This document shows positions 6,747-12,462 of a stretch of DNA of 12,462 nucleotides, in pieces. Each line of letters opens with the position of its first letter. Position 1 is the stretch's first letter. The position numbers and the translations under genes are program-made. The notes beneath the pieces were generated by a model. That model was given only the letters and a program-made list of their open reading frames with translations, was not told the DNA's origin and did not search any database. This stretch comes from Deltaproteobacteria bacterium (lineage in GTDB: Bacteria; Desulfobacterota; Desulfarculia; Adiutricales; Adiutricaceae): positions 1 to 12,462 of the forward strand of contig JAIRZX010000043.1 of NCBI GenBank assembly GCA_031267005.1, in the 5' to 3' direction.

Positions 6747-6803
6747 TCAGGCGATGCTCGCCCAGACGCGGCGCTCCAGGAAGCTCCCGCGGACGTTTTC
6801 CTA
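6747..6803 (-). other. in-frame TAG followed by the missing C-terminal tail of the DUF169 protein
   Basis: The TAG at 6801-6803 ends the DUF169 frame after FEEM. Directly after it, in the same frame, come 17 codons reading ENVRGSFLERRVWASIA and then TGA (6747-6749). From memory, DUF169 proteins usually end with a stretch such as an N-V-x-G-S-F-L-x-R-x-x-W motif about two residues after the Met, so the tail fits with TAG occupying one residue position, probably a former GAG (Glu). The product would then be 273 aa. Explanations: a one-base nonsense mutation, natural suppression or read-through, pyrrolysine or another recoded amber codon, or a sequencing error. Confidence 0.8.
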
Positions 6804-7568
6804 CATCTCCTCGAACATCTCCCAGGGTACGGAAAAGGTGACGAGATCCCTGCCCACGAGCCTCCGCATGATCTTCCTCGCGTGGACGTCCATGAGGCCC
6901 ACTATGGCTTTCGGGCTGGGCTTTCCGCGCTCGGCCAAGGGAAAAACCGCAATCGCCATGCAGGCGGCGCAGAAGGGCACGGCCACGTGGTCGAAGCCTG
7001 GACGCGAGTAACCGGCGAGGACTGTCAGGGCCGAGAGCTGCTGGGCGTCGGCGAGGAAGACTACGACCTCGGGGGGGGCCTTGAGCCCGGACAGGGGGGC
7101 GAGGTTGAGGCAGCCCTCGATCGGGGGGATCTTCGGCATGACGGCGAAGGATGCTGCCAGGAGCTCGGGATCCCTCTTGAATCCCTCTCCTTCGGAAAAG
7201 AGTTCTAGCCTCTCGGCGGTGGCGCCCAGGGCCTTGAGCTCATCCAGCGCCGCCCTGCCCTCCTCGCAACGGCTGTTGCCGGAGGACACGAGCCTGACGC
7301 TGCCCATCGCCCCTCCGGGCGGGGAAAAGGCCGGGGGAGCTAGCCCGAATCCGCGGATGCCTCCAAGGCAATGCACGGTCCCGGTTGAGAAAGCGCAGGG
7401 CGTCCCGTCCTTGAAAGCCTTCTCCACGAGGGTCATCGAGCAGGCGCCGGACGGTTTGAACTTGGCCGTTTCGGAAAACTGTTTGGAACCGGGGGCCGGG
7501 CCGTCGCTCCTGTAGAGCCCCAGGGGCGGGTATTTCAGCTTGGCTGATTCCGCCGCAATCGAGCGCAT
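6801..7568 (-). CDS. DUF169 family protein, ending at a premature or recoded TAG
   Basis: 255 aa to the TAG, presumably cytoplasmic, with no signal peptide or membrane segment. The family (DUF169, COG2043) has no established function. Family-like features: KYPPLGLYRSD near residue 12, C43 and C58, HCLGG (66-70), the hydrophobic stretch PEVVVFLADAQQLSAL, the C-A-A-C pair C200/C203 in PFCAACMAI, and KAIVGLMDVHARK (220-232) then LVTFSVPWEMF. The cysteines could bind a metal or cofactor; that is inference. GGAGG (7575-7579) six bases before ATG 7566-7568 fixes the start. It lies between two TetR paralogues but has its own promoter. Its C-terminal tail continues in frame beyond the TAG (see 6747-6803). 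Confidence 0.85.
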   Translation of the reverse strand: MRSIAAESAKLKYPPLGLYRSDGPAPGSKQFSETAKFKPSGACSMTLVEKAFKDGTPCAFSTGTVHCLGGIRGFGLAPPAFSPPGGAMGSVRLVSSGNSRCEEGRAALDELKALGATAERLELFSEGEGFKRDPELLAASFAVMPKIPPIEGCLNLAPLSGLKAPPEVVVFLADAQQLSALTVLAGYSRPGFDHVAVPFCAACMAIAVFPLAERGKPSPKAIVGLMDVHARKIMRRLVGRDLVTFSVPWEMFEEM

Positions 7569-7665
7569 GGGTTGCCTCCCGCGGCCGACGCGGCTGGCCC
7601 GGGTTATGCCGCAGGCGATCCGGGCTAAAAAAACATTCGGCGCGGCCGCTTCAGTAGTATCCGGG

Positions 7666-7695
7666 AGTATATGCCGGAATCGGAAAAAATACCAA
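7666..7695 (-). promoter_or_regulatory. probable promoter for the DUF169 gene
   Basis: On the minus strand TATACT (7666-7671) is a good -10 element; the best -35 is TTGGTA (7690-7695), 18 bases away. The surroundings (7680-7740) are a rare AT-rich pocket in this GC-rich section, with T and A runs that may act as an UP-like element. Confidence 0.45.
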
Positions 7696-8319
7696 TAAAT
7701 TTTTTTGGACTTCGAAGCCGTTTTTTAAAAAAAATGACGGAATGCTGAGTTCCGCGCGGAACCAACGAGGTTCCGAAAGCACACGTCGAACTCAATCGGA
7801 CCCTTGGGGCCTGGTTCTTCCCCACTTTTTTGCGGGGATTGCCTTGCGGCGAGAAAGCCTTGCCGAATGCAGCGCTGGAGCGCCTGTAGTCGGCTCGGAT
7901 GCCGAAGCCCCGCGTAAAGGCGCGCAGGGTTACTCGCCCGGGCGGACCTGCGGGTTCCGGAGGAGGCGCATTTCCGGCAGGAAATTCGGTTTATCCGTAA
8001 CTATGCCGCAGAAAGCAGGACAGCGAAGCAGTCCGCCGCCATCCGGGCAAGCCGTACGGGAATCCCCGTGAGCCGCGGGACGACCGCCGCCCCGCTGAAA
8101 GCCAAACTTCGCGGGACAGGCAACACGGCCACGGAGACGACAGGCGAGCGGCCCCGCCGGGCCGCCCGCTTTCCCTGGGCCTCACCCGCAACGAAAACAG
8201 CGACGCGGCGCGCGGTCCGGAAACGGCGAAAGCCTGGCGTCCGGGCCAGATCGTAAGCCCGCCGCGCGGTGCCGGAACGAACGGGAACCTCACCGGTTCC
8301 CGCGACGGGCGCCGTCAGG
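7696..8319. other. spacer with no gene; perfect 14-bp palindrome
   Basis: Between the DUF169 promoter and the terminator of the second TetR gene I see no gene; the open frames lack ribosome sites and domains. GTTCCGCGCGGAAC (7749-7762) is a perfect 14-bp palindrome about 55 bases upstream of the -35 element, a possible regulator-binding site. GGAACC/GGTTCC hexamers occur at 7758, 7769, 7953, 8284 and 8295. Confidence 0.45.
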
Positions 8320-8368
8320 AAAAAGGCTGGCGGGATACGGCAGGCAGGCAGCCGGCAATTCCCGCCAG
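8320..8368 (-). terminator. intrinsic terminator of the second TetR gene
   Basis: On the minus strand, six bases after the TGA, a 9-bp perfect stem (8360-8368 with 8327-8335, CTGGCGGGA on the plus strand) is followed by CC and five T (8320-8324). The 24-base loop can pair further within itself. Confidence 0.72.
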
Positions 8369-8373
8369 AAAAT

Positions 8374-8976
8374 TCAAAAGGCGTTTATATACTTCTCCAG
8401 CATGGCGAAGGACGACTGCATGCGGATATCGAGGTTCTGCGGGCAGTACATGCAGGCGACGTGCAGGGCGTCAAGGACGACGTTGCAGGCCTCGACGGCG
8501 TGGCGGATGCCGTCGGGGGGCACTCCGCCGTCGGCCAGGCACAAGGCGAAGTGGGCCTTGGCCCTTTCGAAGAAACTGTCGGAGACGAGTAGCACGGCAG
8601 ATTTGAGCTCCGGGGGCGGGGTGTAGAAGGATCGTATGAGGAAACCCAAAACGGGCGGGTCCTCCCCGAGCCTCGCGGGGATCTCCTCAACGTAGGATTT
8701 GAGCCCGGAAAGAATCCCGCCCACGTCAAGGCGGTCCATCACGGCCTCGAGCTCGAGCTCGGCCGCCTGGCGGACGAGGGACAGGAAAAGATCGTCCTTG
8801 CTCTTGCAGTGCGAGTACACCGAGGACTTGCGGACGCCAGCCGTCCTCGCGATCTCGGAGATGTGGGCCCCCTCGTAACCCCGATGGGCGAAGAGCCTTA
8901 TGGCGGACGACTTAAGGCGGCTGAAGCGGTGGTCCGGGGCCTCGCCTCCGGGCTGCGGCCGCGTTTCCGGCGACAT
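8374..8976 (-). CDS. TetR/AcrR-family transcriptional regulator (paralogue 2)
   Basis: Dimeric DNA-binding repressor of 200 aa. Helix-turn-helix domain at residues 18-64 (FSRLKSSAIRLF, GYEGAHISEIA, GVRKSSVYSHCKSKDDLF); C-terminal sensing domain with EDPP (105-108), RSFYTPP (115-121) and YCPQ (177-180), all at the same residue numbers as in the copy at 5573-6175. The ATG at 8974-8976 is chosen because GGAGG (8984-8988) lies seven bases upstream; an in-frame ATG at 9010-9012 and another out-of-frame ATG at 9035-9037 come from a duplicated leader sequence and lack such a site. Complete unit with its own promoter and terminator. The shared C-terminal motifs suggest related ligands; targets are not known, DUF169 and itself being the obvious candidates. 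Confidence 0.9.
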   Translation of the reverse strand: MSPETRPQPGGEAPDHRFSRLKSSAIRLFAHRGYEGAHISEIARTAGVRKSSVYSHCKSKDDLFLSLVRQAAELELEAVMDRLDVGGILSGLKSYVEEIPARLGEDPPVLGFLIRSFYTPPPELKSAVLLVSDSFFERAKAHFALCLADGGVPPDGIRHAVEACNVVLDALHVACMYCPQNLDIRMQSSFAMLEKYINAF

Positions 8977-8983
8977 GGGTGAT

Positions 8984-8988
8984 CCTCC
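8984..8988 (-). promoter_or_regulatory. GGAGG ribosome site selecting the ATG at 8976
   Basis: Seven-base spacing to the ATG, identical to the paralogous gene. It excludes the longer frame starting at 9012, because GGAGG would then lie inside the coding region. Confidence 0.75.
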
Positions 8989-9037
8989 GGGTGGCGGCGG
9001 GGTTTCCGCCATCGGGTGGCGGCGGGTTTTCCGCCAT
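8988..9037 (-). repeat. 25-bp tandem duplication in the leader of the second TetR gene
   Basis: Two adjacent 25-base copies (8988-9012 and 9013-9037) differ at one base (9002 versus 9027). On the minus strand each begins with ATGGCGGAAA and can form a GGCGG/CCGCC hairpin with a 5-base loop. The array sits between the transcription start and the ribosome site. Confidence 0.88.
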
Positions 9038-9058
9038 GGCTCGTTAACGGTTTAGCCC

Positions 9059-9088
9059 ATTATATGCGGAGTAGCGAACGGCAGTCAA
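9059..9088 (-). promoter_or_regulatory. sigma70-type promoter for the second TetR gene
   Basis: On the minus strand a perfect TATAAT (9059-9064) lies 18 bases from TTGACT (9083-9088). The palindrome CGTTAACG (9042-9049) falls at about the start of transcription, a place where a repressor would block initiation; autoregulation is an inference. Confidence 0.65.
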
Positions 9089-9836
9089 AAATAACTCGGC
9101 TATTCCGACCGATCTGAAGGAACCTGCCGGCTCGCGAAGCAACGGAACCTCCGGGTTCCCTGATAGGGCCGGGCGGGCCGCCGTCGGCAAAGGCAAAGGC
9201 GGTACTGGTTTCCCGGAGGCCCGGCCAGTTCGCGTCCGTCCGCGCCCGCGGGAACCCGCAAGTTCCCGCCCTTGCCGAGAAAGGGCAGTTTCGTTGGCCG
9301 TCAAGGCGGGGAAAGCACGGGAAAGCCGGGAAAAGCGCGGGCCTGACGCCGGTGTCCGAAAGGGAAGGACGGCGGAAAGGACGGAAGGGACAATGGAGTA
9401 AAGGGAGACAATTTTTGGCGAAATCCCTAAATCGACATCGCCGTCGCGAAAACCGCAAACCGGGCTGCCAGCGCGTCACCTCGAGGGGCGCCAGCTGGCG
9501 GCTCGGCCTCCCCGCGCGTCGGTCGCGGACGGGCTCGGTTAGGCGAATTCGGGCGGATTCGGGCGGCTCCAGGCGTCTTCGCGGAATTTCCCCCGCGCAG
9601 TTCGACGCGTAAAGCGGACGGGACTCGCGGCAACGCGCTCCGGATCACCGCAGGCCGCGGGCAACGGGTCGGCGGGACCGTGACACTTAGCCACTGCGGC
9701 GCGGCGGGCAGGGCCAGGCGCGGCTGCACGGGCTAGGCGCGTCCGCCCGGCGCGTCCGGCATGAGCCCGGGAGTCGCTTCCGCGCGTGCCCGGGAGTCGA
9801 TTCCGGCGCGCTCCTCGGAGCCGACGCATTTTCCGC
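9089..9836. other. GC-rich spacer with short direct repeats, no gene
   Basis: I see no supportable gene. Contents: GGAACC/GGTTCC at 9119, 9144, 9154 and 9251; roughly 10-base periodic GGGAAAGC-type repeats at 9307-9342; ATTCGGGCGG twice in tandem (9547-9566); and an 18-base segment beginning GCCCGGGAGTCG repeated at 9765 and 9788 with one mismatch (period 23). A GCTC/GAGC hairpin near 9810-9821, shortly after the LRR gene stop, is a weak terminator candidate without a T tract. Confidence 0.45.
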
Positions 9837-11945
9837 TCAGATGTAGTCGAAGAGTATCCGCACCCTGGGCAACATGTTCTCAAGTGATCGGCGGTCGCTC
9901 ACCTGCCCCGAGTCGAGCCAGAGGTACGCGAGGCGCCGCAGACCGGCCAGCGGCTCGAAGCTCTGTACGCGGTTGAACTTCAAAGACAGGTTTTCGAGCC
10001 TCGTAAGCGACGAGGCGAATCCCAGATCGGTTACGAGGTTTCGGTCCGCCCTTAATAGTATGAGGTTGGTCAGCCCTTCCAGCGGGGAGAGATCGGAGAT
10101 GCCGTTGTTGCAGACGTTTAAGTGCTCAAGGCTGTAGAGCCCGGACAGCGGCCCCAGATCGGAAACGTCGGCGGAGTTCAGGTGGAGATCCTTGAGGTTT
10201 AGGAGCCCGGAGAGGGGCTTCAGGTCCTTTGGGCGGTTGCAGTCCAGATCGAGGCTCGTGAGCCGGGCGAGCCCCGCCAAGGGCGAAAGGTCCGTCGCCC
10301 TGTTGTTGGGTATGAACAGGTGCGTGAGCGCCGAGAGCCCGGCCAGGGGCGAAAGGTCGCTTACGCCGTTGGAGTCTAGCGACAGGCGGGTGAGGCTTCC
10401 GAGGCAGCGCAATGGCTCCAGGCTCCGGGCGCGGTTCTGGTCCAAGCTCAGGCGTTCCAGCATGCGCATGCCCTTCAAAGGCGACAGGTCAGCCGCGCTG
10501 TTGCCCGTGAGGTTGAGTTCCCTGAGCCTGGTGAGCCCGGACAGAGGCGCCAGATCGGACAGGCCGTTGTGGGCGAGGTTAAGCTCCAGGAGAACCAGGA
10601 AGCCCGCGAGCGGCCCCGCGTCGACTGCCCGGTTGTCCTCCAGGTCCAGGACGCGGATGAGGGTGAGCCCCTCGAGGGGGGAGAGGTCGCATATCTCGTT
10701 CCCGCAGAGTTCCAGGCGCTTGAGGTTCCTCAGGTTGCGCAAGGGGGATATGTCGGAGACCCGGTTGTGTTTGAGGCTGAGGCGTTCCAGCGCCGTCAGC
10801 CCCTCGAGCCCCGCGAGCGAACTTATTGAGTTCCCGTCGAGGCAGAGCTCCTTGAGTTCCCTCATACCCGAGAGCGCCTCCGCCCCCGGCCCTACGGTAT
10901 TGCTCTTGAGGCTCAGGATCCTGAGTTTCAGGAGGTTCCTTAAGGGCGAGACGTCGGAGATGAGGTTCCGGTCCAGCCGGAGCTCGAGCAGGCTTTGGAG
11001 CCCCTCTAGGGGGCCTATGTCCTCGACCTGGCTTTCGGTCAGGTTCAAGTACTCGAGGCGCCTCATGGCGGACAGCGGGGAAAGGTCCGGGCCGCGCACT
11101 TCCGGAGCCGCCTGGCCCCCGCCGAAGCCCTCCTCGCCGGGAAAGCGCTTGGAACGGCTGTTCTGGAGATCGAGCTTCCTTAAGCACGCGAGGGGGCGGA
11201 GGGCGGAAAGCGAGCCAGGTGGGAGGGAATTCCCCGCCAGGACTAGCTCCTCCAGCATCGACAGCCCCGTGAGGGGGTTGAGGTCCGAGACCAGGTTGTT
11301 CGTGAGGTTGAGCGACTTGAGCTTCGTCAGTCCAGCCAGGGGGCCGAGGTCGGTTATGCGGTTGTTGAAGAGCTGGAGGGAGGAGAGTTCGGAGAGCCCG
11401 GAAAGCGGCCCCAGGTCCGACACCGAGTTGAAGGCGAGCTGGAGTTCCTTCAGGTTCGAGAGCGCCGAGAGCAGGGCCAGATCCTCCAGTCCGAGGTTGG
11501 CCAGCCTCAGGTCCTCCAGTTCCGCAAGGGACGCAACGGGGGCAAGATCGGCCCCGGCGTTGTAGTTCAGCCCCAGCTTCCTTAGCCTCGGGAAACCCTC
11601 CAGGAACCCGAGATCCTTGAGCCGGTTGTTGTTAAGGTACAGCTCCCTCAGCTCCGGCAGATCGCTTAGCTCCGCCGCCCCGAGCCCGCAGCCCGAGAGC
11701 GAGAGCTCCCTCAGCTCCGGGCAGGAGGCGAGCCTGAAGGGCTTCTCGAACCTGCACCCGTCAAGGTAAAGCCCCGCGAGGCCGCAGTCCTCCACCAGCC
11801 CGTCCTCGTCGGCCAGGCTCACCTGGAACGGCACGGACATGTCCCAGCGTAGCGCGCCGGGGGAAGCCGCCGCGTAGACGTCGGCCAGAGCCGATACGGC
11901 GGCGGGTTCGGTGACCGTGTTGCCGTGCATGTCCTGAACGCACAT
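9837..11945 (-). CDS. leucine-rich-repeat protein, internalin/SDS22-like 22-residue repeats
   Basis: About 702 aa from ATG 11943-11945. Residues about 57-694 are some 28-29 leucine-rich repeats, nearly all 22 residues long and of the form LxxLxLxxNxISDLSPLxGLxx. This type folds into a curved solenoid used for protein binding. One repeat is interrupted by a Gly-rich island (residues 267-286). There is no signal peptide, membrane segment, LPxTG or other anchor, and the protein stops eight residues after the last repeat (VRILFDYI), so it is probably cytosolic or exported by a route without a cleaved signal, for example as an effector. No catalytic domain is present. The start is uncertain: no good ribosome site precedes this ATG, a GTG frame reaches 12032, and ATG 11928-11930 is an alternative. 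Its partner is unknown. Confidence 0.88.
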   Translation of the reverse strand: MCVQDMHGNTVTEPAAVSALADVYAAASPGALRWDMSVPFQVSLADEDGLVEDCGLAGLYLDGCRFEKPFRLASCPELRELSLSGCGLGAAELSDLPELRELYLNNNRLKDLGFLEGFPRLRKLGLNYNAGADLAPVASLAELEDLRLANLGLEDLALLSALSNLKELQLAFNSVSDLGPLSGLSELSSLQLFNNRITDLGPLAGLTKLKSLNLTNNLVSDLNPLTGLSMLEELVLAGNSLPPGSLSALRPLACLRKLDLQNSRSKRFPGEEGFGGGQAAPEVRGPDLSPLSAMRRLEYLNLTESQVEDIGPLEGLQSLLELRLDRNLISDVSPLRNLLKLRILSLKSNTVGPGAEALSGMRELKELCLDGNSISSLAGLEGLTALERLSLKHNRVSDISPLRNLRNLKRLELCGNEICDLSPLEGLTLIRVLDLEDNRAVDAGPLAGFLVLLELNLAHNGLSDLAPLSGLTRLRELNLTGNSAADLSPLKGMRMLERLSLDQNRARSLEPLRCLGSLTRLSLDSNGVSDLSPLAGLSALTHLFIPNNRATDLSPLAGLARLTSLDLDCNRPKDLKPLSGLLNLKDLHLNSADVSDLGPLSGLYSLEHLNVCNNGISDLSPLEGLTNLILLRADRNLVTDLGFASSLTRLENLSLKFNRVQSFEPLAGLRRLAYLWLDSGQVSDRRSLENMLPRVRILFDYI

Positions 11946-11961
11946 GGAATGGACCGTGGCT

Positions 11962-12028
11962 CCCCGCGCGGACGCGGGGCCTAAGGGCGGGCGCAGAGCG
12001 GCCCTCCGGCGGGGCCGCGCGGCCCCGC
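11962..12028 (-). promoter_or_regulatory. two strong hairpins in the LRR gene leader
   Basis: Positions 12009-12028 are a perfect 20-bp palindrome of G and C only, and CCCCGCG (11962-11968) pairs with CGCGGGG (11973-11979) over a CGGA loop. The second hairpin ends 17 bases before the chosen ATG and includes the only GGGGAG-like ribosome site, so it may mask translation initiation. If the gene starts at GTG 12032 instead, both would be inside the coding region. Confidence 0.5.
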
Positions 12029-12281
12029 GCACAGCGGGCCCTGCTTCCGGCGGCCGGAATGGCTCTCAGGTGGTGGTCAGGGTGTTCGGAGCCCCGCCCG
12101 GACGGGAGGGGCCGCCCGCCCCCTTTGGCGGCCGGGAGGCCGACTGGGGGCGGACCGGGGGGGGGGCTGGAACGGGGAGGGCCTGCCGGACCCGCTGGAA
12201 AGGGGCGAGGGCGGCTCCGCCCGCGGCGGTTTCGGCTCAGGGGCAGGTCCCGGGGCGATCCCGGCTTTGACCTAAATTTAT

Positions 12282-12311
12282 CATTTACCTGACAAGCCCC
12301 CCGTTTGTCAA
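12282..12311 (-). promoter_or_regulatory. weak promoter candidate for the LRR gene
   Basis: On the minus strand a perfect TTGACA (12306-12311) occurs, but the element 18 bases further on (TAAATG, 12282-12287) is a poor -10. TGACAA and TTGTCA form an inverted repeat with a 9-base centre over this site, which could be an operator. A leader of about 330 bases would result. Confidence 0.25.
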
Positions 12312-12462
12312 ACTATTGATCAGCCTCAAACCGCGCGTCCAATAGTTGATTCCACTGTAAAATCCCCTCCCCTCAGCCTCTCCTCGCTGGGGAGGCGGAG
12401 AAGCTGCCTGAACGAGCCGAGCGTTCAGGGCACACTCCTCCTGTTGCTGACTTTTGCGCTCG
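12312..12462. other. right-end spacer with paired inverted repeats
   Basis: AACTATTG (12311-12318) pairs with CAATAGTT (12340-12347). Further on, CCTCCCC and GGGGAGG (about 12367-12401) form a stem, and CCTGAACG / CGTTCAGG form a perfect 8-bp stem with a 7-base loop near 12410-12435. The adjacent hairpins look like a REP-type intergenic element. No gene is visible before the window ends. Confidence 0.4.

Noticed and set aside
6335..9130. CGTTAACG palindromes and the 12-mer CCGGCAGGTTCC (or its complement) near both TetR promoters as a shared operator
   Set aside because: Their positions relative to the promoters differ (upstream in one, at the start site in the other), CGTTAACG also occurs in the kinase terminator, and a shared 12-mer is expected by chance among GC-rich spacers.
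10192..11565. 457-codon plus-strand open frame
   Set aside because: It is the antisense shadow of the LRR gene; its 22-residue periodicity mirrors the 66-bp repeats of the real gene.
1..12462. tRNA or rRNA genes, CRISPR arrays, transposases, integrases
   Set aside because: I looked for T-arm and anticodon patterns, regularly spaced repeats and transposase motifs on both strands and found none. The 66-bp periodicity at 9.9-11.8 kb is the LRR coding repeat, not a CRISPR.

Overview
The window is a mosaic. Most of it is GC-rich (genes and many spacers), interrupted by a clearly AT-richer segment from about 2.5 to 5.1 kb. Genes with strong GGAGG ribosome sites, TetR regulators, a DUF169 protein and a sodium/acidic amino acid symporter point to a high-GC bacterium, possibly a host-associated Desulfobacterota-like or similar Gram-negative anaerobe. 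That placement is inference only; no marker gene is present. Coding density is low: about 5.7 kb of the 12.5 kb has no convincing gene.

Layout. A good sigma70-type promoter (26-54) is followed by an intrinsic-terminator-like hairpin (95-118) and two more hairpins, then a complete acidic amino acid:cation symporter on the plus strand (225-1565). All other convincing genes are on the minus strand. A long GC-rich gap holds one possible small Cys-rich ORF (2146-2370). Next is a solitary HipA-like kinase (2526-3755) with its own promoter and terminator, inside the AT-rich segment. The gene-poor stretch 3.8-5.5 kb carries an inverted repeat and several simple-sequence arrays. Two TetR paralogues of identical length (200 aa; 5573-6175 and 8374-8976) then flank a DUF169 protein (6801-7568). 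Last is a leucine-rich-repeat protein of about 702 aa (9837-11945) with a hairpin-rich leader.

How the parts may work together. Each minus-strand gene between 5.5 and 9.1 kb has its own recognisable promoter, so this is not one operon. The two TetR genes clearly come from one ancestor and align without gaps. They may regulate themselves, each other or the DUF169 gene, but no shared operator could be demonstrated.

The most striking observation is in the DUF169 gene. Its reading frame meets TAG, and directly behind that codon, in the same frame, lies a 17-residue tail (ENVRGSFLERRVWASIA, then TGA) that looks like the normal end of this family. This is either a fresh nonsense mutation or a read-through/recoded amber codon. 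Every other confident gene in the window ends in TGA or TAA.
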